The notes: generated by a model from the sequence alone, not told the origin. Shown: positions 27,133-36,667, counted from the first letter of the stretch. The stretch: 54,668 bases of DNA from Pseudomonadota bacterium (GCA_023426505.1 JAFAAP010000231.1:1-54668); one strand, 5' to 3'. Translations and numbers: made by a program.

Positions 27133-27178
27133 TACAGCTTTGGCGGGTCGTCAAGGCGGGGCTGTGGATCGTTCAGGC

Positions 27179-28051
27179 ATGCGTAAGGACAGCACGAAAC
27201 CCTCCTCCGACCCTCAGAGCCTCGCCGAGCGTATCCGCCATGACATGGATTCCTTCACGCCCAGCGAGAAGCGCGCGGCCCACCTGCTGCTGAGCCACTA
27301 CCCCTTCGCGGGCCTCGACACGGTGGCGGAGTTCGCCTCGCGGGCCGGCATCTCGGCGCCGTCCGTCCTCCGGTTCGTCACCCGGCTGGGCTTCGGCGGT
27401 TTTCCCGAGTTCCAGAAGCACCTCCGGGAGGAACTGGAGGCGCAGCTCCTGTCGCCCCTCGCCAAGGCCAGCCCTGCCGACAAGAGCCCGGGAGCCCCGG
27501 CACTCGCGGCCTTCGCAGAGGCGGTGATCGGCAACCTGAACGCGACGGTGGAGAACATCGCACCGGCCGAGTTCGACGCGGTCGTGGCACTCCTGGCCGA
27601 TCCGCGCCGCCCCCTGCATTTCACCGGCGGCCGCTTCACCGGGGCGCTGGCCCGCTATGCCGAGAGCCATTTCCGCATCGTGCGCAGCCATGTGGACTAC
27701 ATCGAAGGCCAGCCGGCCCTCTGGCGCGACCGGATGATCGAGATCGGCCGCAAGGACGTGATCGTCGCCTTCGACATCCGGCGCTATCAGGAGGACGTCA
27801 TCGCCCTGTGCGAGACCGCCGCCAAACAGGGCGCGACCGTAATCCTGCTGACGGATGCGTGGCTGTCCCCCATCGCCCGGGTCGCGCGCCACGTGCTGCC
27901 GGCCCACATCACGGCTCCCTCCAACTGGGACTCGTCGGCCGGTCTCCTGCTCCTGACGGAAGCCCTCGTGGCCGCCGTCACCAAGCACCTGTGGGAGACC
28001 GCGAAGCCCCGCATGGAGGCCATCGAGCGCCTCCGGAACGGGAGGACCTGA
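27179..28051 (+). CDS. RpiR/MurR family transcriptional regulator with SIS domain
   Basis: 290 residues from ATG 27179; a GTG at 27164 with a weak SD would add five. N-terminal HTH_6 (about 20-95: FTPSEKRAAHLLLSHYPFAGLDTVAEFASRAGISAPSVLRFVTRLGFGGFPEF in overlapping view) and a SIS domain (about 130-255: FTGGRFTGALARY, DVIVAFDIRRYQEDV, GATVILLTDAW). SIS domains usually bind phosphosugars, so the effector here is not obvious. Divergent from the gamma-glutamylation cluster and its likely regulator. Confidence 0.9.
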   Translation: MRKDSTKPSSDPQSLAERIRHDMDSFTPSEKRAAHLLLSHYPFAGLDTVAEFASRAGISAPSVLRFVTRLGFGGFPEFQKHLREELEAQLLSPLAKASPADKSPGAPALAAFAEAVIGNLNATVENIAPAEFDAVVALLADPRRPLHFTGGRFTGALARYAESHFRIVRSHVDYIEGQPALWRDRMIEIGRKDVIVAFDIRRYQEDVIALCETAAKQGATVILLTDAWLSPIARVARHVLPAHITAPSNWDSSAGLLLLTEALVAAVTKHLWETAKPRMEAIERLRNGRT

Positions 28052-28054
28052 CCC

Positions 28055-29110
28055 CTACCCTTGCCGGGCCTCGGGTGGGCGGCTCTTCTGCAGCCAGGCG
28101 ATTACGAACGGCAGCACCAAGCCGATGCTCAGGAACCGCACGATGTGGTGGATGCCGACATAGATCGGGTCCAGCCCCAGGACGAGAGCGAGCACCGTCA
28201 TCGCCTCGAGCCCGCCGGGCGCGAAGGCGACGAGCCCGTCCGCGAAGCTCACCCCGGCCACCCATGCGGCCAGTCCCGCGAAGGCCACCGCGAACCCCAT
28301 GCCGATCCCGAAGGAGCCGAGGCCTGCCAGCAGGCTCTTCCCGAGGGTTGCGCGGTCGATGTGGCGGAAGCGCTCCGCGATGAAGATCCCGATGAGCACG
28401 AGGCCTCCCGTCGCGACGACGGGCGGGATCACCCCGGTCGCGACTTCAGTGCCGTGGCTGACGGTGCTGACCACGGTCGCGCCGAGCAGGACGGGGGCGG
28501 CCACCTTGAGTCTCTTGAAGACGACCCCGAGGGCAAGGCCGCCCAGGAGCACGAAGGCCATGTCGCCGGGCGCCGCGATGGGGAGCCCCTGCCCCAGCAG
28601 GGCTCCGGTGTGCTGCCCGCCGCCCGACAGGACGACGACGCTCGGCAGCAGCGCGATCAGCACGAACAGGCGCAGGTTCTGCACGATGGCGATGGAGCCG
28701 ACCGAGGCCTCCCGGTCGGCCGCGACGGCCAGGACCGTCGAGAGCGCTCCGGGAACCGAGGCCAGCACCGCGTCGTCCCGCCGCCAGCCGGAGACGCGGG
28801 TGAGCCACAGGGCGGATGCGCAGGAAATCACCAGGACGGCGACGACCAGGAGGACGAGGCTCGCGGGATAGCGCCCGACGGCGGCGAGCGCCGCAGGGGT
28901 CACGGCCGCTCCCATGGAGGCCCCGGAGGTCAGCATGGCGGCGTCCGCCAGGGCCCGGGGCATCGGCACGGCCCAACCGGTCAAGCCCCAGAGTACCACC
29001 GCGATGGCGGCGCCGGACAGCCAGGCCGCGGGAACGCCGAGCCAATGGAACGTGAGGCCGCCGAGCCCGGCAACCAGGATCTGGGCGATGTGAGCAAGGA
29101 TTGGATGCAT
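28055..29110 (-). CDS. AbrB family membrane protein (AbrB duplication)
   Basis: 351 residues, about ten membrane helices, with internal duplication. The conserved half-repeats show GGLTFHWLGVPAAWLSGAAIA and LVAFAPGGLEAMTVLALVLG. Often named AbrB family transcriptional regulator in databases, which I regard as wrong: it is a transporter-like membrane protein. I chose ATG 29110; a GTG at 29140 is an alternative. Converges on the RpiR gene (3-bp gap), so it is not part of that cluster's transcript. Confidence 0.87.
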   Translation of the reverse strand: MHPILAHIAQILVAGLGGLTFHWLGVPAAWLSGAAIAVVLWGLTGWAVPMPRALADAAMLTSGASMGAAVTPAALAAVGRYPASLVLLVVAVLVISCASALWLTRVSGWRRDDAVLASVPGALSTVLAVAADREASVGSIAIVQNLRLFVLIALLPSVVVLSGGGQHTGALLGQGLPIAAPGDMAFVLLGGLALGVVFKRLKVAAPVLLGATVVSTVSHGTEVATGVIPPVVATGGLVLIGIFIAERFRHIDRATLGKSLLAGLGSFGIGMGFAVAFAGLAAWVAGVSFADGLVAFAPGGLEAMTVLALVLGLDPIYVGIHHIVRFLSIGLVLPFVIAWLQKSRPPEARQG

Positions 29111-29222
29111 GGCGAACAGGGTGGACCGCCGATGGCCCACCCCGGCTCAATGCAGGCCGGAGCCCCCGAGGTCAAATGCCCATTGCGCGGCCATGCCATG
29201 CATCGCCGTCTCGTCCCCGCCG

Positions 29223-30425
29223 TCAGCGGGCGAGATGGGGAAGCGCGGCCGCGATGCGGCGCACGGCCTCCTCGAGGTCCTCGGCCTTGCGCGCATAGCA
29301 CAGGCGCAGATAGCCCTCGCCCGCGGCGCTGAAGGCGGAACCCGGCGCCAGGCCCACATTGGCCTCGTCGATGAGGCGGATCGCGATCTCCTTCGAGTTC
29401 GTCGCGCCGCGGATCTTGAGGAAGGCGTAGAAGGCGCCGCTCGGCCGCGGCAGGTCCACGAGGCCGGTCTCGGTCAGCCGACCCACGATCTCGCGCCCTC
29501 GGCGGGCATTGTCGATCTGGTGGGCCAGGAAGTCCTCGCCCTGCTCGATGGCCGCGATGCCGGCCCGCTGGACGAAGACGGGCGTTCCGGAGGTCTGGTA
29601 CTGGACGAGGTTCTCGATGATCTGGCCTAGGGCGGGCGACGCCTCCAGCCAGCCGAGCCGCCAGCCGGTCATGGCCCAGTTCTTCGAGAATGTCTGGACG
29701 AAGAGGATGCGGTCCTCCGGCGTCGACACGTCCCGGAAGGACGGGGTGCGTCCGTCGATCGTGAGGGCCGGGTCGTAGACGAAGCGACTGTAGATCTCGT
29801 CGGCGATGATCCAGAGCCCGTGGCGGCGCGCCATGTCCAGCACGGTTCGCAGGTCCTCGTGGCTGGCGGTCCAGCCGGTCGGGTTGGCGGGCGAATTGAT
29901 GACGACCGCGCGTGTCGCCGGGGTGATGGAGGCCTCAAGTCGCTCGAAATCCAGGTGCCAGCCGCGCGCGTCGATGGTCATCGGCACGCCGACGAGCCGT
30001 GCGCCCGACACCGTGATCGCGCCTGCGAAGTTCGGCCAGGCGGGGGTCGGGATCAGGATCTCGTCGCCCGGCCCGGCGACCATGCGGACCGCCATCTGGA
30101 TCGCCGGCATGCCGCCGGAGGTGACGAAGAAGCGCTCGGGATCGAAGGGCTTGCGGTAGACCTTCTCGTGGTAGCGGGCGATGGCCTGCCGCAGTTCGGG
30201 AATGCCGCGCTGGTAGGTGTAGAAGGTTTCGCCCGCAGCGAGCGAGCGCGTAGCCGCGTCGCAGATGAAGGATGGCGTCGGCAGGTGGCCCTCGCCGACC
30301 CAGAGCGGGATGAGCCCTTCGCGGCCGCGGCCGTAATTGGCGACATCGACGATCCCGCTCGTCGGGGCCTGCTCGGCCTCCGGGCGTAGGTTCAGGAGTG
30401 ACGGGACCGAAACGGATGCATTCAT
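29223..30425 (-). CDS. PLP-dependent class I/II aminotransferase
   Basis: 400 residues from ATG 30425, with GAGGAA 6 bp upstream. Fold-type I hallmarks: VTSGGMPAIQMAV, VINSPANPTGW, IIADEIYSRFVYD and the Schiff-base lysine Lys248 in TFSKNWAMTGWRLGW. Related to aspartate/aromatic aminotransferases; the amino-group donor is not clear. It runs in the same direction as the AbrB gene with a 112-bp gap. Confidence 0.9.
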   Translation of the reverse strand: MNASVSVPSLLNLRPEAEQAPTSGIVDVANYGRGREGLIPLWVGEGHLPTPSFICDAATRSLAAGETFYTYQRGIPELRQAIARYHEKVYRKPFDPERFFVTSGGMPAIQMAVRMVAGPGDEILIPTPAWPNFAGAITVSGARLVGVPMTIDARGWHLDFERLEASITPATRAVVINSPANPTGWTASHEDLRTVLDMARRHGLWIIADEIYSRFVYDPALTIDGRTPSFRDVSTPEDRILFVQTFSKNWAMTGWRLGWLEASPALGQIIENLVQYQTSGTPVFVQRAGIAAIEQGEDFLAHQIDNARRGREIVGRLTETGLVDLPRPSGAFYAFLKIRGATNSKEIAIRLIDEANVGLAPGSAFSAAGEGYLRLCYARKAEDLEEAVRRIAAALPHLAR

Positions 30426-30538
30426 CAGGGATTCCTCAAGCGGCGCAACACAGGCATGGCTTGCAGAATCCCCGAAAGCAAGGGCCTGCGGTGGATCCAT
30501 GACAAGAAACGAACGGTCCCATCGAAACCGGTGATGGA

Positions 30539-30973
30539 TCAGGCCACCCGGCGGTCTTTCAGGAGGTCGCGGATCTCCGACAGGAGCTTCACGTCGGCCG
30601 GGATCTCCGGAGCCTTGGGAACGTCGGCCTTCGCATCCTCCTGCCGCTTCAGCTTGTTCATCCCCCGGATCACGAAGAAGAGCACCCAGGCCACGATCAG
30701 GAAGTTCAGGGCGACCGTGATGAACTGCCCGTAGCCCACCACGGCGCCCTGCTTCTTGGCATCGGCGTAGGAGGCTCCGTCCTGCACGGCCGAGGACAGC
30801 GGCAGGTAGTAGTTCGAGAAGTCCAGCCCGCCCGTGACCGCGCCGATGATCGGCATGATGATGTCCTCGACCAGCGAGGTCACGATGGCCCCGAACGCCA
30901 CGCCGATGATCACGCCGACCGCAAGGTCGACGACATTGCCCCGCAGGGCGAACTGCTTGAACTCGTTCAACAT
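30539..30973 (-). CDS. mscL: Large-conductance mechanosensitive channel MscL
   Basis: 144 residues. TM1 is AVGVIIGVAFGAIVTSLVEDIIMP, shown here in part as GVIIGVAFGAIV; the signature N-terminus MLNEFKQFALRGNVVDLA and second helix ITVALNFLIVAWVLFFVI are both present, followed by the cytoplasmic helix rich in charged residues (LLSEIRDLLKDR). Opens under membrane tension to release solutes. AAGGAG lies 10 bp before ATG 30973. Divergent from the hybrid kinase gene. Confidence 0.97.
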   Translation of the reverse strand: MLNEFKQFALRGNVVDLAVGVIIGVAFGAIVTSLVEDIIMPIIGAVTGGLDFSNYYLPLSSAVQDGASYADAKKQGAVVGYGQFITVALNFLIVAWVLFFVIRGMNKLKRQEDAKADVPKAPEIPADVKLLSEIRDLLKDRRVA

Positions 30974-31177
30974 GACCGGGCCACTCCTTGTTTTTCAACA
31001 GGATAAAGGTGCCCGATCGGCATTCCTCGTCAAGCTTCGCGGCTGGCCGGCAGGTCCTGGAGGCCCAGGCGCCGGGTGATGATGGCGAGATTCCCATGCG
31101 GCGTCCCTGTCGCGGAGAGTGGCGCATGCGCCGCCGAGCGGGTAAATCTTTCCTCAGTCGTTGCTCGAGGATCCCAC

Positions 31178-34100
31178 ATGGTCGCCAGCTGGGCGGTTAT
31201 CCTGTCGGCCCTGGTCTATCTCTGCCTGCTGTTCATGGTGGCCCACTGGGGCGACAATGGTGGCCGGCGCCTCCTGCGGGGCCGGGCCCGCTCCACCATC
31301 GCGGCCCTATCGCTCGCGGTCTACTGCACGTCCTGGACCTTCTTCGGGTCGGTGGGGCTCGCGAGCCGCTCCGGCTTCGACTTCCTCACCATCTATATCG
31401 GGCCGATCCTGGTCATCGGCCTCGGCCACGCGCTCGTGGCCCGGGTGGTCCGGGTGGCGAAGACCCAGAACATCTCCTCCATCGCCGACTTCGTGGCCGC
31501 CCGCTACGGCAAGAGCGAGCGGGTCGCCGCCATCGTCAGCCTGATCGCGCTCATCGGATCGATCCCGTACATCGCCCTGCAGTTGAAGGCGGTGTCGTCC
31601 TCCCTCGACGTCTTCCTGACCGCCGCCAACGGGACGATGACGCCGCAGATCCCCATCTTCGGCGATCTCGCCCTCATCGTCGCCCTCGTGCTCGCAGGCT
31701 TCGCGGTCGCGTTCGGAACGCGCCATACGGACGCGACCGAGCACCAGGACGGGCTGATCATGGCGATCTCGCTCGAATCCGTCGTGAAGCTCGTCGCCTT
31801 CCTGGTGGTCGGGTTCTACGTCACCTTCATCATGTTCGACGGCTACGACGCGATCGTGGACCGGCTCAACGCGGAGGGGACCAGCACCAGCCTGCTGGAG
31901 CGGACCTCCGGCTTCGGCAGCTACATCACCTTGATCCTGCTCTCGAGCTGCGCCGCCCTGCTCCTGCCGCGGCAGTTCCACATGGCGGTGGTCGAGAACC
32001 GGGGCATCGACGACGTCAAGCGCTCGGCCTGGCTGTTTCCGCTCTACCTCGTGCTCATCAACATCTTCGTCATCCCGGTGGCGCTCGCCGGCATGGCGGT
32101 CTTCCCCGAGGGCACGATCGACCGGGACATGACGGTCTTGGCGCTGCCGCTCTTCGACCATGCCGGCACCACCGCCATCATCGCGTTCCTGGGAGGGTTC
32201 TCGGCCGCGACCGCGATGGTCATCATCGACTCGGTCGCCGTCGCGATCATGATCTCCAACCACCTCGTCATGCCGATCGTCCTGCGCCGCCGGGCCTTCG
32301 CGGGCGGGGATCTCGGCGGCTTCGTGCTCGGCGTGCGTCGGGTCTCCATCGTGGTGGTGATCCTGCTCGCCTATGCCTATTACCGCGCCTCCGGCGAAGC
32401 GGCGCTCGCGGCCATCGGGCTGTTGTCCTTCGCGGCCATCGCGCAGGTGGCGCCGGCCTTCCTAGGGGGGCTCATCTGGTCCCGCGGCACGGCATTGGGC
32501 GCAAGCGTGGGGCTCGTGGTCGGCTTCCTGACCTGGGCCTACACGCTCCTCGTGCCGAGCCTCGTGTGGGACGGGGTGCTGTGGTCGGACGTGGTCGTGA
32601 CCGGGCCCTTCGGCATCACGGCCCTCAAGCCCACCTCCCTGTTCGGCGTCGATCTCCCGCAGCTCACCCACGGGGTCGTCTGGAGCCTGAGCCTCAACAT
32701 CATCGCCTATATCGGCTTCTCCCTCTGGCGGCCGGCAACCGCCATGGAGCAGCTCCAGGCGAACGTGTTCGTGGGCGACACCCCCGTGTCGGTCACTCCG
32801 AGCTTCCGGCTGTTCCGCGCGAGCGTCACGGTCGACGAACTGCGCGCCACGGTGGCGCGCTATCTCGGCGAAGAGCGCACCACCCGCTCCTTCGAGGGCT
32901 TCGCCCACAGCCGCGGCCAGCACTTGGAAGCGCGGGCGGAGGCCGACATCCATCTCCTGCGCTACGCGGAGCACCTGCTTGCCTCCGCGATCGGCACTGC
33001 GTCCTCGCGCCTCGCCCTGTCGCTGCTCCTGCGCCGCCGCACGGTGTCGACCAAGGCGGCCCTCAAGCTGCTCGACGACGCGTCCGCCGCGATCCAGCAC
33101 AGCCGCGACCTGCTCCAGCACGCGATCAACTACGCCAAGCAGGGCATCACGGTGCTCGACCGGGACCTCAGGCTGCTCGCCTGGAACCAAGCCTTCGTCG
33201 ACCTCTACGACCTGCCGCCGAACCTCGTCCGCGTCGGCGTCGGCATGGACAACATCGTGGCATTCAACGCGGAGCGCGGCTCCTACGGGCCGGGCGACAT
33301 CGACGAGCTGGTGGCCGCCCGCATCCACTCGTTCCGGCACGACATCGAGCCCGTGCGCCTGAAGCTCTACCCGTCCGGCAAGGTCATCGAGATCCGCTCG
33401 AACGCGCTGCCGGACGGCGGCATCGTCACCACCTACACGGACGTGACGGACACCGTGCAGGCCGAGGAGGAGGCCCGGCGCGCCAACGAGACCCTGGAGC
33501 AGCGCGTCCGCGAGCGCACGGAGGAGCTCACGCGCCTGAACGCGGCGCTCACCAGCGCGAAGGCGGAGGCCGACGAGGCGAACATCTCAAAGACCCGCTT
33601 CCTCGCCGCCGCATCGCACGACATCCTGCAGCCGCTCAACGCCGCGCGCCTCTACGCCACCTCGCTGGTGGAGCGCGACCGCGACGCGGGCGATGCGTCG
33701 CTCGCGGAGAACATCGACGCCTCGCTCGACGCGGTCGAGGAGATCCTGACCGCGCTTCTCGACATCTCGCGGCTCGATACGGGCGCCATGAAGCCGCAAT
33801 GGTCGAGCTTCCGCATCGACGAGCTCTTCCGCCAGCTCCAGCGCGAATTCGACCCGATCGCCCGCAAGAAGGGCCTGAAGCTCACCTTCGTGCCCTCGTC
33901 ATTGACGGTCCGGTCGGACCGCCGCCTCCTGCGGCGCCTGCTGCAGAACCTGATCTCGAACGCGATCAAGTACACGCCGCAGGGCCGCGTCCTCGTCGGC
34001 GGACGGCGCAAGGACAGCCACTTCATCTTCGAGGTCTGGGATACGGGCCTCGGCATCCCGCCGTCGAAGCAGCGAATCGTCTTCCGGGAATTCCAGCGCC

Positions 34101-34687
34101 TCGACCAGGGCGCGAAGGCCGCGCGCGGCCTCGGCCTCGGCCTGTCCATCGTCGAGCGCATCGGCCGCGTGCTCTGCCATCCGGTGACGCTCAAGTCGGA
34201 GGCGGGGCGCGGCTCCGTGTTCCGGGTCGACGTGCCGATCGTCGCGGCGCTGCCGGCGACCGCTGAGCAGCCCGCGCCGCCTCAGCCTCCCGTGACGGTG
34301 CTGTCGGGCCTCCACGTGGTCGTCATCGACAACGAGCCCGCGATCCTCGAAGGCATGCGCCTGCTGCTGGCGGGCTGGGGCTGCGACGTGTGGACCGCGT
34401 CCGACCTGGACAGCGCCCAGCAGGCCCTGCGGGCGCACCGGACTCCGCCTGACGTGATCATCGCCGACTACCATCTGGACGAAGGCGATGGCCTCGACCT
34501 CATCAAGGCCCTGCGCTGGAAGACCCAGGTGAACACGCCCGCCGTACTGGTCACGGCCGACCGCACGCCCGCCGTGCGGGACGCGGCTGCCGCCATGAAC
34601 GTGCACGTCCTCAACAAGCCCGTGAAACCGGCGGCCCTGCGCGCGCTCCTGACTCAGTGGCGCGCCTCAAGGGTGGCGGCGGAGTAG
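31178..34687 (+). CDS. Hybrid sensor histidine kinase with SSSF transporter-like N-terminus
   Basis: 1169 residues from ATG 31178 (GAGG 7 bp upstream). Residues about 5-490 form a 12-13-helix sodium:solute symporter-like domain (like CbrA). A linker with a PAS-like region (about 650-780; RDLRLLAWNQAFVDLYDLPP) and coiled coil leads to HisKA with His814 (AAASHDILQPLNAARL), the HATPase N-box LLQNLISNAIKYTPQG near 920-935, and a receiver domain with phosphoacceptor Asp1097 (VIIADYHLDEGDGLDL), conserved Thr and Lys. No response regulator gene lies nearby, so its partner is encoded elsewhere. The ligand may be the transported or sensed solute. Confidence 0.92.
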   Translation: MVASWAVILSALVYLCLLFMVAHWGDNGGRRLLRGRARSTIAALSLAVYCTSWTFFGSVGLASRSGFDFLTIYIGPILVIGLGHALVARVVRVAKTQNISSIADFVAARYGKSERVAAIVSLIALIGSIPYIALQLKAVSSSLDVFLTAANGTMTPQIPIFGDLALIVALVLAGFAVAFGTRHTDATEHQDGLIMAISLESVVKLVAFLVVGFYVTFIMFDGYDAIVDRLNAEGTSTSLLERTSGFGSYITLILLSSCAALLLPRQFHMAVVENRGIDDVKRSAWLFPLYLVLINIFVIPVALAGMAVFPEGTIDRDMTVLALPLFDHAGTTAIIAFLGGFSAATAMVIIDSVAVAIMISNHLVMPIVLRRRAFAGGDLGGFVLGVRRVSIVVVILLAYAYYRASGEAALAAIGLLSFAAIAQVAPAFLGGLIWSRGTALGASVGLVVGFLTWAYTLLVPSLVWDGVLWSDVVVTGPFGITALKPTSLFGVDLPQLTHGVVWSLSLNIIAYIGFSLWRPATAMEQLQANVFVGDTPVSVTPSFRLFRASVTVDELRATVARYLGEERTTRSFEGFAHSRGQHLEARAEADIHLLRYAEHLLASAIGTASSRLALSLLLRRRTVSTKAALKLLDDASAAIQHSRDLLQHAINYAKQGITVLDRDLRLLAWNQAFVDLYDLPPNLVRVGVGMDNIVAFNAERGSYGPGDIDELVAARIHSFRHDIEPVRLKLYPSGKVIEIRSNALPDGGIVTTYTDVTDTVQAEEEARRANETLEQRVRERTEELTRLNAALTSAKAEADEANISKTRFLAAASHDILQPLNAARLYATSLVERDRDAGDASLAENIDASLDAVEEILTALLDISRLDTGAMKPQWSSFRIDELFRQLQREFDPIARKKGLKLTFVPSSLTVRSDRRLLRRLLQNLISNAIKYTPQGRVLVGGRRKDSHFIFEVWDTGLGIPPSKQRIVFREFQRLDQGAKAARGLGLGLSIVERIGRVLCHPVTLKSEAGRGSVFRVDVPIVAALPATAEQPAPPQPPVTVLSGLHVVVIDNEPAILEGMRLLLAGWGCDVWTASDLDSAQQALRAHRTPPDVIIADYHLDEGDGLDLIKALRWKTQVNTPAVLVTADRTPAVRDAAAAMNVHVLNKPVKPAALRALLTQWRASRVAAE

Positions 34688-34705
34688 CGGCGGGGCCGGT
34701 TTCGG

Positions 34706-35407
34706 CTATCCGCCGAGCGCAAGGTCGACGGCCGCGAGCGCATGGAGCGTCGTCGTGTCGTAGAGCGGCACGGTGCTGTCCTCGTCCGACACGAGAAGCA
34801 TGATCTCGGTGCAGCCGAGGATGATCGCCTGCGCGCCGCGCTCCACGAGTCGCGCCATGATCTCCCGGTAGGCCTGCCTGGATTCCGGCTGGATCCGGCC
34901 CAGGACCAGTTCCTGGTAGATGACGTCGTGGACGACGCGCCGGTCGGCATCGTCCGGCACGATCACCGCAAGGCCGTGCCGGTCCCGAAGGCGTCCCTTG
35001 TAGAAGTCCTGCTCCATGGTGAAGGCGGTGCCCAGAAACCCCACGCGCTCGAACCCGGCTTCCTTGATCTTGCGGGCCGTGGGGTCTGCGATGTGAAGCA
35101 GAGGGATGTCGACGGCGTCGGAGATCGCGTCGGCGAGGCGGTGCATCGTGTTGGTGCACAGGACGATGAAGTCCGCCCCTCCCCGCTCCAGCCGGAGGGC
35201 CGCATCCTTCATCTCGTCCGCGAGCCTGCCCCATTCGCCGGCATGCTGGAGGTGCTCGACCTCGCCGAAATCGACCGACCACATCAGGCTGCGCGCCGAG
35301 TGGACGCCGCCGAGCCGCCGCTGCATCTCCCGATTGATGATCCGGTAGTATTCGGCCGAGCTCTCCCAGCTCATGCCGCCGATGAGTCCGATCGTCGCCT
35401 TCTGCAT
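34706..35407 (-). CDS. Aspartate/glutamate racemase family protein (YgeA-like)
   Basis: 233 residues with both catalytic cysteines of the Asp/Glu racemase family: Cys in IVLCTNTMH and in IILGCTEIML. N-terminal IGLIGGMSWESSAEYYRIIN is typical of the YgeA-like branch. Cofactor-independent racemisation of an acidic or other amino acid is expected. Next to the hybrid kinase gene, converging, with 18 bp between. Confidence 0.9.
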   Translation of the reverse strand: MQKATIGLIGGMSWESSAEYYRIINREMQRRLGGVHSARSLMWSVDFGEVEHLQHAGEWGRLADEMKDAALRLERGGADFIVLCTNTMHRLADAISDAVDIPLLHIADPTARKIKEAGFERVGFLGTAFTMEQDFYKGRLRDRHGLAVIVPDDADRRVVHDVIYQELVLGRIQPESRQAYREIMARLVERGAQAIILGCTEIMLLVSDEDSTVPLYDTTTLHALAAVDLALGG

Positions 35408-35440
35408 TCCCGCCCCCGTCGAGCCGCCGCTTCGTCGTTC

Positions 35441-36073
35441 TCACACGTTCGGCGAATAGGCGGCCCGGCCGCTCGCCAGCGCATCGTCCAGCAGTTCCAG
35501 CCGGTCCTGTCCCCAGAACACCTCGCCGTCGAGCACATAGGCGGGCGATCCGAAGACGCCGCCCGCAACTGCGTTCTCGAGGTTCAGGGCGTAGATCGCC
35601 TCGGTGGTGCTGCCGGTGGCGACGTCCATGAGGGATGAGGAATCGAGACCGGCCTGCTCGGCGAGCTCCGTCAGCACGACCGGGTTGGCGAGGTCGCGCT
35701 CCTCCTCCCAGACGGCCGCGTAGGCCCGGCGCAGGAACGGGTCGGGGTCCTTCCCGGCGGCCGTGACCGCGATGACGAACCGGTCGGCGAGGTTGACCTC
35801 GAAGGGCCAGTGCTTGGGCTGAAGGTTGAAGTTCAGGCCGCGCTTCTCGCGCCAGCGCTGCAATTCGAGCATCCGGTAGCGTTGCCGGACCGGATGGCGC
35901 TGCGCTAGGGGCAGGCCGCCCGTCTCGGCGAAGACCCGGCCCAGGAAGACCGGCTTGTAATTGATCTCCACCCCGTGCCGCCGCGCAATCCCGATGAAGG
36001 GCACATGGCCGATATAGGCCCAGGGGCTGACGAGGGAGAAGTAGTAGTCGATGACACGGGGCATGGGCAGCAT
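35441..36073 (-). CDS. DsbA-fold protein, 2-hydroxychromene-2-carboxylate isomerase-like
   Basis: 210 residues; ATG 36064 is an alternative that gives the usual start MPRVIDYYFSLVSPW. The thioredoxin-like fold with a helical insert is seen in DYYFSLVSPWAYIGH, and near the C-terminus GVFGSPAYVLDGEVFWGQDRLELLDDAL gives the cis-Pro loop. The CXXC of DsbA is replaced by SPW, as in kappa-class GST-like isomerases of aromatic degradation. Real substrate unknown. Confidence 0.88.
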   Translation of the reverse strand: MLPMPRVIDYYFSLVSPWAYIGHVPFIGIARRHGVEINYKPVFLGRVFAETGGLPLAQRHPVRQRYRMLELQRWREKRGLNFNLQPKHWPFEVNLADRFVIAVTAAGKDPDPFLRRAYAAVWEEERDLANPVVLTELAEQAGLDSSSLMDVATGSTTEAIYALNLENAVAGGVFGSPAYVLDGEVFWGQDRLELLDDALASGRAAYSPNV

Positions 36074-36118
36074 CGCGGTTGGAACGGGGACAGGAAGGTA
36101 CCGCGTCGGCCGGAAGGA

Positions 36119-36667
36119 TCAAGCCGCCCGCTTCATCGTCTCCTCCGAGGCCAGGAAGGCCTCGACCTCGGCGGGGGCTTCCGGAGCCGTCGCCTCCAGG
36201 CCGAGTTCCCGCAGGAGCGCCTCCATGGTCACGAAGGTCTTCGTCCTGCGGTCGTAGAGCCCGGCCCGCACGAGCGCGATGGCGTTGAGGATGGGGCTGC
36301 CGTCCCGCCCCCTGGAGACGAGGCGGTGCTCCATCACGACCTGCCCCTGAAACCAGGTGACGATCCGGGTTTCCAACGTAAAGGCTTGGAACGGCTTCAG
36401 CTCGCGCCGGAAGCGGATCTGGCCCGCGCCCACCACAGGCACCCAGCCGTTGCGCAGGATCGGCCGCCACAGGCCGGATCGGATCATGATGTCCGTGCGG
36501 CCGAGATCCATCAGGGTCCAATAGCGCCCGTTGTTCAGGTGAAGGGAGGTGTCGAGATCGTGCGGCCAGACCCGGAAGGACAGGCGCGACACGTCCCGGA
36601 CCGGATCGAGCCTCGGCCGGAAGAAGGTTGCGAGGATCAGGCCGAGGACCCGGAGCCAGAGGTTCAT
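36119..36667 (-). CDS. Hotdog-fold acyl-CoA thioesterase (THEM6/4HBT-like)
   Basis: 182 residues from ATG 36667. The membrane-anchoring N-terminus (LWLRVLGLILATFF) and RLSFRVWPHDLDTSLHLNNGRYWTLMDLGR, with its His and Asn, are the hallmark of the THEM6-like thioesterases. The gene starts inside the DinB stop codon (ATGA overlap), so the two are translated together. Likely hydrolyses acyl-CoA; the beta-oxidation operon lies just upstream on the same strand. Confidence 0.85.
   Translation of the reverse strand: MNLWLRVLGLILATFFRPRLDPVRDVSRLSFRVWPHDLDTSLHLNNGRYWTLMDLGRTDIMIRSGLWRPILRNGWVPVVGAGQIRFRRELKPFQAFTLETRIVTWFQGQVVMEHRLVSRGRDGSPILNAIALVRAGLYDRRTKTFVTMEALLRELGLEATAPEAPAEVEAFLASEETMKRAA

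Noticed and set aside
28055..29110. AbrB-type gene as part of the gamma-glutamylation cluster
   Set aside because: It converges on the RpiR gene and is on its far side, so it cannot share the cluster's transcript.
29223..31127. A 634-residue aminotransferase
   Set aside because: The extra N-terminus crosses mscL in another frame. The real start, ATG 30425, has a good SD.
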